Origin: Adenanthera pavonina
Taxonomy: Eukaryota > Streptophyta > Magnoliopsida > Fabales > Fabaceae
Assembly: GCA_026686845.1 (NCBI GenBank)
Contig: JAIVEN010000006.1
Span: forward strand, 30,488,501 to 30,552,500
Direction: 5' to 3'
Length of the DNA stretch: 64,000 bases
In this document: in pieces, positions 49,701-59,981 of the stretch
How the letters are laid out: every line of letters starts with the position of its first letter
How positions within the stretch are numbered: the first letter of the stretch is position 1
Notes under the pieces: model-generated
Told to the model about the DNA's origin: nothing
What the model saw: only the letters and a program-made list of their open reading frames with translations
The model's database searches: none
Program-made: the position numbers and the translations under genes

Positions 49701-50330
49701 TTTAACCTTCGTCACTGATTATTTCTTCATCCTTGAATATTAATACTCAGTGCCATATACCATTGGACTTCTCTCATCGACAACTTTGTTTTGACAGTAA
49801 TATTGCATATTAAAAAAATTACCCTTGACTCGGGGTAAATTTATAATTTTTAAAACTTTTAGGTTATTAGGTATAATTTTTGTCAAAATATTTGACTTCT
49901 CCCCACGTGAATTCCTAGGGACAAAATTGTCATTTCCATAATTCTTAGGAAAAAAATGTAATTTCTCATTTTTCTGTCCAATCGGGAAAAATAACCTCTT
50001 TGATCTATTTCACGTAAAATGGTGTCTACCCGTTTTTTGCAAATTTTCTATACATTTTTAGTTATCTAACATTTTAAGGATGTTACATTCAACACCTAGA
50101 TCCTCATCATCATTAGCAAAACTGGATGACAATGCACAAGATGAACTAGTAACTGAGACTCCTCCTGAATTAAATACTGGATTAGTATTTGATTGGGTTA
50201 AAACTCCCATAGAATACTTATCAAATAAATGATACAGGTAATCTTTCACCTTCTTTGTCATGGCCTCAACTATATCAGGATCACTAAACATCTTTTTGAA
50301 ATCTATGGTTTGCATAATCCACTTTGTCAT
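46789..50330 (-). pseudogene. hAT transposase C-terminal part, split by a solo LTR
   Basis: The piece 50330-50088 matches the end of the catalytic region (FKKMFSDPDIVEAMTKKV, then Ser-rich loop). The piece 47177-46789 carries the hAT C-terminal dimerisation domain (MASESTFSTRRRVVDQYRSS, then a Trp-containing AQNWL motif). The two pieces are continuous in the same frame across the TTCAA duplication when the inserted LTR is ignored. A TAG near 47055, where a Trp is expected, is an additional break. The N-terminal zinc finger and most of the catalytic core are not found upstream of 50330, so the gene was already deleted or is only partly present. Confidence 0.85.
47178..50087 (-). mobile_element. 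Solo LTR copy 4 inside the hAT transposase, TTCAA duplication
   Basis: The element is 2910 bp, from TATAACACCTTAC to AAGGATGTTACA; on the minus strand it starts TGTAACATCC. TTCAA at 47173-47177 is repeated at 50088-50092. It is full-length for the family and used here as the reference copy. It has no internal domain, primer site or polypurine tract, and no gene-like frame. The interrupted host frame proves the insertion independently of the ends. Confidence 0.92.
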
Positions 50331-51322
50331 GGCCTCAAATGATGGAATTCAAACACTTGTTTTCCTTATTTTTCAACTTGGTAAATAATTGGTAAAGTTG
50401 GGGAAATTGAATGCCAAACTCTAGTACTCTAAATATAGTAATAACATTTTGTGTTCAACTTCACTAATTTCAACTTAAAAGTAACCATTCTATACTTTTC
50501 ATTATTGAGCAAATTCAATTTAACTTTTCTTTCAGCCATCAATTAAGTTTATGCTTTGATGACATGCAGACATGGTAAACAACATAACAAAATTCAAGCC
50601 ATCTCAAAGAAAATTGCTTCCAAGAATCACAAATAAAAATAAGAAAAATAAAAATATATCATGATTGCCACATGTCAGAGGTGGTCCTTCTTTCTTCTTT
50701 GTTCTAAAGCACTCCATTTACTGAGAGTGAAAAAAGCTTCCAAGAGTCACAAATAAATAGTATAAAGATTCAAAAGAGATTGTCGTAGAACCTTACATTT
50801 TCACACACAAGTTGATTATTACTACCACACGCTTTTACAGTTCATAGATACAAAAAGAAGTAACAAGTATGATTAACATTTCTTGAATATGCATGAGCGT
50901 GAGTAAAATTTAAAGTCTATTCAAAGGAAAAAGAAAAAACAAAAGTGAAAGATTGGAATTCTTTTGGAGTGGAAGACAAAAATGCTCATTTATTGGAGTA
51001 GAAGCTTGCTGTCAGTAGACCAAAACGAAAGGGAATAACAGAGAGGAAAGACCGAAACTTCAATAGAACCTCACCACCATTGGAATGGCCATCACTAGTT
51101 CCTGTTTCTTGTTCACTAGTTGCGACATTATGGGGCAAGAGAGGAAGGGAGATCGTGACACTAACTAGGGTTCAAATTACAACTAACTTAACCAAGAAAC
51201 AAAGAAGAACATTTTCTAGTCTAAAGAGATGAGATCATAATATCTATGTTGTGTTTTTTTTTAAAAACATATCCTCGAGTCGGGCTGGGCAACATAGACT
51301 ATTTATGCTACCCAATGCCTAA
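50331..51322 (-). other. hAT internal and subterminal sequence
   Basis: No coding region is recognised. It probably represents the 5' part of the hAT element (deleted gene, untranslated region). 51270-51320 has a G/C-rich subterminal block (TCGAGTCGGGCTGGGC) that resembles the block near 45590-45680 in inverted or direct form. Confidence 0.45.
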
Positions 51323-54300
51323 TGTAATATCCCTATTTTTATGGGATGTTATAAAATGAATAAAAGATAAGAAACGAAGTGAGATGAAAAAGCTATATAG
51401 AATTGGGCTTTAGAAGGAATTAATTTCTCATCTAATTTTCTGAAGAAGTTATGTTTGGTCCATAATTGGAATTAATTTTCTATAAGGTCCTTAGCAGAAA
51501 TTAATTCCAGAACTTATCACAGAAAATATACAATATACTACTTAAATGAAAGTCTGCTTCAAGCTGAGCGCAATGGTATAAGTATTGCATTCCCGGGAGG
51601 TCCAGGTTAAAAGATAGACCAATTTGAAGTTATTGTGAATAGTGTAAAAAAGAAATAATAAAAAATTGGTCTTTGGGGAAAATTACAACAAAGTGCCCGA
51701 AAGAATGAATAATTACATTTTTGACCCGATTTAGGGGCAAAATGGTCATTTCCCAAATTAGAAGCAAAATGTGAATAATGCATTTAAGGCCCAAAAATAA
51801 AAAAGTTGACATCGTAAAATGTAAAAAAATTGAGAAAAATGGAGAGATACCGTTACGTGTGAAGAAGAGCAAGTCATTTTTCTTAGTTAATCGGAAAAAT
51901 GAGAAAATTATATTTGGGCCCCAAGAATCAAGAATATTTACAATTCAGCCCCTTAAGAATGTTTTCAATGTGAAAGGGAAAAGAGAAAATAAGTTTTGGG
52001 AAAATTACGAAAAAGGACCCGAAAGTTTCAAGAATTATAAATTAGCCTCAGGTCAATGGCATTTTTGTAAATATTTATTAAGGTCAAAATAATATTTATT
52101 GGGTAATTAAGATTTAATATTAATATTTTACCTGATAAAGGTCATTTAGACTGCAGGAAAAGGCAGTACTGATTCAAGGACAATGATTGGACCTTAATAA
52201 AATATATTTTGGGTCTAGATAATGATTTTAGACCAAAAGTAATTGTTGGATAATCTTGTACCAATTTAATGACAATTTTAGCAAAAATGCTTAATTGGTA
52301 CAGATCAATTTAATCGGTAAAGAGTATTTTGGTCCATTAAAGTTTATGATACAATTTTTGGCCAAAAAAGGATGTGAGCCATGTATGAATGAGCAGATGT
52401 GATACAAATGGAATTATGTGAAAAGCTTTTTAAAAGAAAAATTCAATAAAGGTAGTTAGAAAAGTTAATTGGATACTTAGAGGACATAATTATCATTTAA
52501 AATATAACATCTCATCTTCCTCACGTCTAAAACACATTGAACCAGTGGAGAAGGAGACCAAGAAGCCATGGAACACCTAGGGAGAAAAGGAAGAAGAAAA
52601 AGCCAAGTTTGGTCCTCAAACTCTCAAGGTAGATTTCTATGGTTATCCTCTTGTATATACTTGAGTACTATGATGTTTCATGAGGTATTTCTTTCTATTT
52701 TCTCACTGAAAGTTTTAGCCTAGAGAGAGAGAAGTGAGAGAAAATGGAGTCATGAAAAAACTAAACCATAGAAATGCTTCAAGATGCAAGAATATAACAT
52801 TTGATTGCAAATTAATCGGGTAGATATTTTTCTACAAATTTATGAAATTTTATGCCTATTTAGGGTTTGAAAATGAAAGAGAATTTCATGATTTTGACCC
52901 CAAAAATGGATTCCTTGGGTCCAAAATAGGTAGATACAAGTATGTTGTACAAGAAAAAGCTTAAGATTAAGAAAGTGAAATTTTTAGCTTTTTGAAGCTT
53001 AATTCGGAATGGACAGTAACCAAGCTAGAGATGGAATTTGGCAATTCTGAGGCCATATTTGGATTCCTCATGAAAAATTACATGGAATAGCAGTATAATT
53101 CATCATTTTAGAGTTAGGAATGAATTTTTGGTGAATTGTTGAAGAATTAGGGTTTCATGAACACTTTTTGAAGATAGTCATGGAACCATTAGCTTGAATA
53201 GTTGTTTGATGGTGCATTAGAACTTGAAGATGCCCAAGGAAGCAAGTGGGAGCATTAGTATCAAGTTGAAGAGTAAGAGAAAGCATGAAGGTAGCAATTT
53301 ACCTATTCTTGCCTTATATTGTCATGTGATTTTCAATGAGTTTGATGACTTGCCTATTGTTTGCTATGATCAATTGTGATGCTTTGAGAATGTTGACTGA
53401 GTTAATTGAGGGTTTTGAGACCCTGAGATGTCCAAAATACAAAATGAAACTCTACCGAAATTTTTGTAAAATATTATGGCATAAATGTTTAAAAGCATTC
53501 ACTTGATGTTTTATGATGATTATATGCTTAATGTGATAATATGATTGCATGAATGGTGATTGCTACTGAGATTCTTTGAATCTCACCCCCCTTCAATGAC
53601 TAACCATGCTAGAAAGAACCAATGTAAAAGAGCTAAGGAAGGAGCAAAAGGCATGAAGAAGGAAATGATGTTGCAAGCCATTGTGTTATAATGTGAATGG
53701 TTATTTGTGTCTTGTTTTATATGAAATTGTAAAATAGTGATTATTATCTTAATGTTGTGGAAAATGCATGATAATTTTCATTTCTGGATATTGTGATGTT
53801 ACGTTATGTTCTACCAAGTTTCATGCCAAAATGAGTTCATTTACAAGGGTTTTGGTAAGCAAATGGCAATATAGACTGAAACAGGATATTTTCCAGACGT
53901 GTCTGCTTCATTCACCCTTATTCTGTACTTAATGTGAGATTAGGTTTATGATATTTTTTCAACCAGATATAGGGCATCTCAACCTTTAATATGACACCTA
54001 ATTCACCCCATTTGGAGTTGTGTACAATTAATGGTGAATTTTCTAAGTTAGGGTTCAGAACAAAGAAAGATTGGGAAAACTAGAAACTGAAAGTTAGGTA
54101 CTGGAAAATTAAAAAGATGATATAAATTGTGAAGAACTCCAAAAATTCAGTGGTTGGTATTTATGAAAATTTCTATGTTTTAAGTTTCATATTCCACTGA
54201 TTTGGAGGTAATTGGAGCTATATGATAGGAGATATGGAGGTTTTCCCAAAACTGTTCCAGCAAAAGTGGAATTCTGATCCTTTATGATTTAAGTTAATGT

Positions 54301-54751
54301 CATGCCCTGTACAAGTTGAATAAATGTACAAGAAATATATTTCTATAAATCATACTCAAAGGCTTTCCAATGACATAAGTAATGCACAAATTGACTCATG
54401 GTAGAGTGAGATATGAATTTTTAAAAATAAGGATAAAATTCTGAGGAAGAGAAAATGACCAAATATACAGTAAATGTTTGAGAAATAAACTGTATAAATT
54501 GGTTAAGAGAATACTCTATTTCATATTTTTCCCATGTATATAAGGTTTTATCTATTGTTAGAGACTTGAATCACTTTGAAATAATTTTTCTAGAATTAGT
54601 TATGAACTTTCAAAGTTCAGTCGGCAAAGTGGAAACTACCATATGAACAGTAACCGAAAATTTTGGAACTTCTGATTTTCATTCTTATGTGATTCAAGTT
54701 TAGAATCAAGTATAATTAGACTTAAAAGGATTCTAAAAGTAAGGTGTTACA
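51323..54751 (+). mobile_element. Solo LTR copy 5, plus strand, CCTAA duplication
   Basis: The element is 3429 bp, TGTAATATCCC...GGTGTTACA, flanked by CCTAA at 51318-51322 and 54752-54756. It is the inverted relative of copies 3 and 4 (for example CAAAAATGGATTC near 52900, and TTTGAATCTCACCCCC near 53575). It has canonical TG...CA ends, no internal domain and no gene. The open frame at 51778-52092 has no recognisable content. It is the longest copy, so length varies by internal indels across the family. Confidence 0.9.
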
Positions 54752-54772
54752 CCTAACCTTACTTGTGGAATC

Positions 54773-56497
54773 TGTTAGCAAGGCTGACTTCCCAAGAGGG
54801 GGGGTGAATTGGGAAGATTGAAAATTTTCTGCACAAGGTGAGGTAAGTGGAGATATCACAGTATGATGAAAATAATGCGTAAAACAGAGCAAGCTGAAAA
54901 GTGAAGATAGGGAGAAGAAAACTCAGTAATTTATCCTGGTTCGGTCTTTCCACTTGACCTACATCCAGTCCCCAAGACACCTCTTGAGATTTATCCACTA
55001 TACAGCAAGAATTTCAATGGGCTTCTTGCTAAGGCCACAGTACAACGAGTATGCTCTGTTTCTGAGCTCTCTCAAACTCTCCAAGCACTTTCACTGTGTG
55101 CTTCTCAATCCCCTTGTGAATACCCCTCACAAGTAAATCTATCTTCCAGATGAAGAGTAGATTGATTACAATGAAATAACTCTCTTGAAAAGAGTAGATA
55201 TGAAAGTTTAAGTACAAGTTTAGAAGTTGAGAGGGTAAAAGCTTTTGAGAAGAAGATTTAGCAGAAATTCGGTATATACAAGTTTGATTCGTTACCCACA
55301 ACTTCAAATAATGTTGTATTTATAGATTTAGGTCTCAAATATCCGTTAGAGACTAAATCTATCCGTTGGGGAAGTTATCCAACGGTTACTCTGAAAAACT
55401 ATCCGTTTACCAACCGCATTTAATGTTTCTGACATACTGAAATTCGAATTTTGGTTGGTCAACAGACGAATTTCGAAGGAACCGAAGGTTAAAGCTTTCA
55501 ACGTTACAACACGAAGTTCGTCTGTTCATGAAGTGAAATTCGAATTTTGAAACTTATAAAACATTTTCACAATGTGACATACGAATTTTCAAGAAGAAAG
55601 ATTTTTGGTTAAGTGTGAACAGTGTTTTCAATTTGCTACAGTGTCTTCGAAATTCGAATTTTGGTATCCAAAATTCGTCTGTCCATTGAACGTATAAAGA
55701 GACACAGTAGTTTACTTTCTTCGAAATTCGAATTTTGAAAGGGTGACATTCGTCTGTCAGAGAGCAATTTTGAGACTTAACTCATTCTTGATCTCAGATG
55801 AACTTTAACATAGTTTCAGACGAATTTCTTCTATTTTCTCAAGTTTTGTTTTGTCTGAAATTCGAATTTTGAAGACTCAAAGTTCGTCTGTTGTAAAGAA
55901 GCTTCTTTCAGACTTATATGAAAATTCGAATGTTTGAATCTCGAAATTCGTCTGTCAGAGAGCATTTTTCAAGCTGAATATCTTTTGATTTCAGATGCAC
56001 TTTGTCATGGTTTCAGACGAATTTCTTTGGTTTTCACAAACTTCATTTTACTTGAAATTCGAATTTTGGAAGTGTGAAGTTCGTCTATCACCAGAAAGGC
56101 TTCTTTCAGACTAGATGAAAATTCGAATTTTGAACCACCAAAATTCGTCTGACAGAGAGCCATCTCTTCAGACTTAATCAGTTTTAGCTCGAAATTCGAA
56201 TTTCCAAAGGCAAAGTTCGAATTTCTAACTTGACAGTTTAGTTTAAACTTTTAACCTTCGTCTGTTTGTGGGTGTTTTTCAAATATTCAAGGATTTAACA
56301 TAAAATCAAAGTTTGAAAACATCTTTTCTTCAAATCAAAACCTTTTACCCAATCATAACAAAAACTAAAGATCCTACAAGAGATCTAACAGCAAATACTC
56401 AGAAAATCTTCACTTGGAACAGCTTTGATCTCCTTTGATATCTTCAATCCAAGATCTTGAGTGTTGGTTTAAAATCATCAAAACTCTTTCATCAACA
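54773..56497 (-). repeat. Element D 3' LTR
   Basis: The LTR is 1725 bp, TGTTAGCAAGG...TTTCATCAACA in plus orientation. TTCGTCTG occurs about 7 times and CAGACGAA 3 times between 55460 and 56270, with about ten AATTCGAA palindromes. It is bordered by the polypurine tract at 56498. Confidence 0.93.
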
Positions 56498-56511
56498 TTC
56501 TCCCCCTTTTT
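56498..56511 (-). other. Polypurine tract of element D
   Basis: On the minus strand it is AAAAAGGGGGAGAA directly before the LTR, the same as in element C. Confidence 0.88.
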
Positions 56512-56779
56512 GATGATGACAAAACAACTCACAAACTGGATTAGTACTTGGGTTTGCTTTCATAAGCTCCCCCTCAACATATGCATAAGATATCAAAATA
56601 ACAGATTAAGTGAAGAGATTTAACGTCCAAAATATTGCAATCAAGAACATACTATATATCACCAAACTATTGTAATACAAATTCCAATTAAAGAGTAGTT
56701 CTTAAAATCACACAACCAAATACAAAACACCCAAATAAAACAAGATACAACAAGAATAATCAGCCTAAGATCTAAGTCA

Positions 56780-58963
56780 TCACTTCTTCTTTGGCTTCTT
56801 GCTGTAAGTCTTTCCTTTTCCAGATGGCTCAGCAGATTTTCCAGCTTGCTTGGTCCCAGTTTGCTTCCCAGTTTGCTTTATCTTCTCCCCCTTTTTGGCA
56901 TCATCAGGAAGTCCAACAAAGTCCATTGGAGGAGGTATCTGAGTGATAGGAACAACACGAAGGGGGACAGGAGCAAAAGGAATCTCTGGCTGAACTGGTG
57001 CAGGGGGCTCAGCAGGTTCTTCATCATCATCAGAGACCTCAAGCAGTACTTGCATTTCCTGCCTAGAAAGAGCTAGTTGAGCTCTTTGGTGCTCTGAAAG
57101 CCCATAAGCAGCAATAGATTGAGAAGGTGGTTCAGCAGGAGGAAACATTTCTTCCAGCCTTCTCCTTTGAGCTAGCAGCAGAGCATTGTGAGCAATGGCA
57201 AGATAATCTACAACAGGCACAATGCTCCTTTCCACATTGCTTGCTCCTTCTGGCACAGAAGAGGTTGAAATGGCTTCAACCAGTCTTTCAACTTGCTCTG
57301 ATTCTTGAATGGACAGAATTGAATCCAGAGCATCTTCTTGCATTGGCTCAAGAGGGCTTGATTCTTGAAGATCTTCTCCTTCTAATCCATAGTCCAAGGG
57401 TGGACCAGGACTTGGTGTTTTCATAGCACCATCACCATCCATATCAGTATCATGGTCAGAGGAGGCAATCTCAAAGGGACTTGGAGGCACAGGGGATGGA
57501 GACAGAGTAGGCTCAGGGACACCAGGCTGAGGTGGAGCTGAAGTGGTAGGAATTGCATTTCTTATCTCTTCATATGCATCAGCCACCACCTTCATATTCA
57601 CTGCCAACTGATGGATCTGATCTTGTAGATGAGCAAATTTGGCATTTTGCTCATCTTTAATGCTGAGAATGAGTGTTGACAGACTGTCAAACAACTCAGT
57701 GATCTTAGTTGGCTTGGCTCGTGAGGAGGGAGTGGAAGGAGGGTGAGTAGGCCTGGAGGGAGATGGAATTGTCTGGGAAGGCTGAGGTAAGGATCTTTCA
57801 GGGGCCTCAGAAGTGCCTTCTTGTTGGAGGGATGCATCAGGGACAAAGAACAGGTCTTCAGTTTTTCCTGCTCCCTTTCCAACCCATCGTCCTTCATCTT
57901 TCTCAATGCCCATTCTTTGCAGTTCCTCCTCCTTGAATGCCTCAGTGAGTTTCCCTTTCCCTTTCTCAATGTGCTGAATCCTAGCATGCTGCAGGATTCT
58001 TGAAACAATTGCAGCATAGGGGAGTGTGGAATCCTTCCTCTGATCCCTTGCCTTTATCATTCGCTGAAGGATGATATGACCCATATTGATCAGCTTCCCA
58101 CGAATGATAGCAGTCATCACATGAGCCTCTGCCCTTGTTATCAGATTGAAGCTACCACCCTTGTTGAAAATGATCCTTGACACTATGTAGTGCAGGATTC
58201 TGACTTGTACACTTAGGTCTGTGGGCTTCAACAGATTTATTGTTGGCCTGTTCTCCCTTCTCCTGAATAAGGTGTCCAAAATGGTGCTCTCCTTGTAGTA
58301 CAGAAAGGATCCACCTTCTTCATCTGCTGTGCTTGCCTCATCCATATACCCAGAGGCTGTTAAGTCAACTTTTAGCCCATCTTGTCCTGGGATTTCTAAC
58401 ACCTCATTGAATGTTTCATCAGCAAGCCAAATGGTCCTTGATCTCAAGGTGACCTCCCATTTCATCTTCTTGCTGTTATACTTAAGAGACGCATACCAAG
58501 TCTTCACTACTTCATCATCATATCTTTCAGCAATTTCCAACAAATTTTTATATCTTAACAACCATATAGCAGCATCAAAATTGTTGGAAATCAGAAATTG
58601 TTCCACATTCACACAATGAGGCTTGATTACCTTTTTGTTGGAAAACTTGGTAGTGTACTCTTCTTGAATCTCAGGAGTGCTCCATAGTGGTAGTGTAGTC
58701 AATTCAAACTCTCCAGATTCAGTACTGGAAGAGGCAGAAGAGGCAGCAGCAGGAGCAGACGGTTCTGCACTTTTTGAAGAGGAGGGGCCAGATTTCTGGG
58801 ATTCTGCTTTGGATGAAGATTTCTGGCGTTTAGAGGGAGTAGCTTTACTGGGTTCGGCTTTTCTCTTTGATTTCTCTCCTTCTTTGGTAGCATATTGTGA
58901 TTTAACATTCCTTTTCGGACGGGCCACAGCTTTTTCTGTTCCAGGAATTTTAACTCTTGCCAT
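56780..58963 (-). CDS. Element D third ORF (ORF3), intact, unknown function
   Basis: The product has 727 residues. Residues 1-55 are basic with a bipartite-NLS-like stretch (KRKAEPSKATPSKRQK). A Ser/Ala linker follows. Residues about 95-330 form the conserved globular region (VKTWYASL, RSRTIWLADETFNEVLEI, RGKLINMGHIILQRM), which resembles the Pfam 'putative plant transposon protein' domain (Transposase_32 type); that match is from memory of the family pattern. Then come a Pro/Ser-rich linker, a coiled-coil-like segment about 430-490 (SLSTLILSIKDEQNAKF), an acidic Pro-rich region with QRRRLEEMFPP, and a Lys-rich tail. There is no signal peptide or membrane helix, so it is not an obvious envelope protein. 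A nuclear, nucleic-acid-binding accessory role is an inference. Confidence 0.85.
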   Translation of the reverse strand: MARVKIPGTEKAVARPKRNVKSQYATKEGEKSKRKAEPSKATPSKRQKSSSKAESQKSGPSSSKSAEPSAPAAASSASSSTESGEFELTTLPLWSTPEIQEEYTTKFSNKKVIKPHCVNVEQFLISNNFDAAIWLLRYKNLLEIAERYDDEVVKTWYASLKYNSKKMKWEVTLRSRTIWLADETFNEVLEIPGQDGLKVDLTASGYMDEASTADEEGGSFLYYKESTILDTLFRRRENRPTINLLKPTDLSVQVRILHYIVSRIIFNKGGSFNLITRAEAHVMTAIIRGKLINMGHIILQRMIKARDQRKDSTLPYAAIVSRILQHARIQHIEKGKGKLTEAFKEEELQRMGIEKDEGRWVGKGAGKTEDLFFVPDASLQQEGTSEAPERSLPQPSQTIPSPSRPTHPPSTPSSRAKPTKITELFDSLSTLILSIKDEQNAKFAHLQDQIHQLAVNMKVVADAYEEIRNAIPTTSAPPQPGVPEPTLSPSPVPPSPFEIASSDHDTDMDGDGAMKTPSPGPPLDYGLEGEDLQESSPLEPMQEDALDSILSIQESEQVERLVEAISTSSVPEGASNVERSIVPVVDYLAIAHNALLLAQRRRLEEMFPPAEPPSQSIAAYGLSEHQRAQLALSRQEMQVLLEVSDDDEEPAEPPAPVQPEIPFAPVPLRVVPITQIPPPMDFVGLPDDAKKGEKIKQTGKQTGTKQAGKSAEPSGKGKTYSKKPKKK

Positions 58964-59979
58964 TTCTCGGTTGAATGAAGCAGAATGTGGCTGAGAATGG
59001 GTTTATATGATGCGAAAGGAAGTTTAATCGGTGGAAAAAGACGGTTTTTGGACAGAAGTTAAGAGGATTGAAGAGAGAATCAGAACAGACTTAGAGAGGT
59101 TACAAATAGGGTTGTGTCTGTTCTGTGGAAAACTGACGCATTTAACGTGTGTAACCGTCTGACAGACAAATTTTGAGAGGTCAAAATTCGAACTTCGGGC
59201 AGTTACAAGTTAAACCGTTCAGCACAGCTTACTGACAGACGAATTTTCATCTTGAAAGTTCATCTGACAGTGGCTTGAAACAAACAATACAAGCACATCA
59301 GACGAATTTTATTCCAACAAAATTCGAATGTTGAAAAGAAAAAGGCAGACAATAATCAAATCAACAGTCAATAGACGAATTAAGCATTCAGAACTTCATC
59401 TTTCAGTGATACAATCAACAAGAACATGGTTCAACAGACGAATTTTGAGCTTGACAATTCGAATTTTTCAACTTTTGTCAAGATTGTTCAACATTCGTAT
59501 GTTAAGAAGTAATGCTTCATATAGCAATGATGAACAACTATGACGTTGAAAATATATATATATATATATTTTTTTGTCTTTGAAAATTCGAACTTTCAAG
59601 CATCAACAGACGAATTTCGAGGCATAACCGAGAACTGTTCCAAGACATAACAGGCCAAAGTTCGTCTGTTAGTCAACCAAAATTCGAATGTTGACCACGT
59701 TGACTAGTTCAAAAACATAGATTATCAAAGAGATTTTTCTAGTATTCAAACAACACACAAATTTCAACTTTAAAAACTTACAGAATGGATCCAGAACTCA
59801 GAATAATTATCATTCTCTTCATTTTCTGGTTGTTCCAATCTGGAGTGCTCCAATCTTTCAAACTTTTAGCCATTGATTTTCACAAGGAGCACCTGAAACT
59901 ATACTAAAACATACTCTGATGCTCAAGTTAGAATTTATTCTAATATGAAAAGTTCTAAAGACAGACTTGCACAGAAATG
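58964..59979 (-). promoter_or_regulatory. Element D pol-ORF3 spacer with repeated motif and splice-like ends
   Basis: About 1 kb without coding content. ACAGACGAATTT-type motifs stand near 59160 (changed to GACAAA), 59232, 59296, 59370, 59433 and 59602, and one opposite TTCGTCTG at about 59658. A (TA)n run lies at 59550-59570. On the minus strand, GTAAGT at 59980-59985 overlaps the pol stop and ATTCTCAG ends 27 nt before the ORF3 ATG (AG at 58991-58992). It could be an intron, an internal promoter for ORF3, or both. Confidence 0.55.
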
Positions 59980-59981
59980 AC

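Larger units (their letters stand above)
45571..54772 (-). mobile_element. hAT transposon remnant, interrupted by two solo LTRs and element D
   Basis: The left end TAGGGTTGCACATGGGTAGG, followed by G/C-rich GGGCGG, GCCCGAT and ATGCCTAACCCTGC blocks, is typical of plant hAT termini and subterminal regions. The preceding 8 bases (GTCAGAGG, 45563-45570) are the candidate target duplication. A transposase remnant lies on the minus strand. The far arm shows GTCGGGCTGGGC...ATGCCTAA at 51280-51322, cut by a solo LTR and resuming as CCTAACCTTACTTG at 54752. It is then cut by element D at 54773; its true right end lies outside the window. Confidence 0.7.

Noticed and set aside
51778..52092. 104-codon open frame in solo LTR copy 5
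   Set aside because: No recognisable motif, AT-rich Lys/Phe/Asn composition, and not open in the other long-LTR copies as far as I can follow them.
57598..58017. Overlapping frames inside ORF3 and pol (for example 29189-29608, 57598-58017, 60266-60505)
   Set aside because: They are alternative-frame shadows that recur because the parent genes are conserved. They carry no motif of their own.
56780..58963. Envelope glycoprotein assignment for ORF3
   Set aside because: There is no signal peptide, no transmembrane helix, few cysteines and highly charged ends; only the position matches env.
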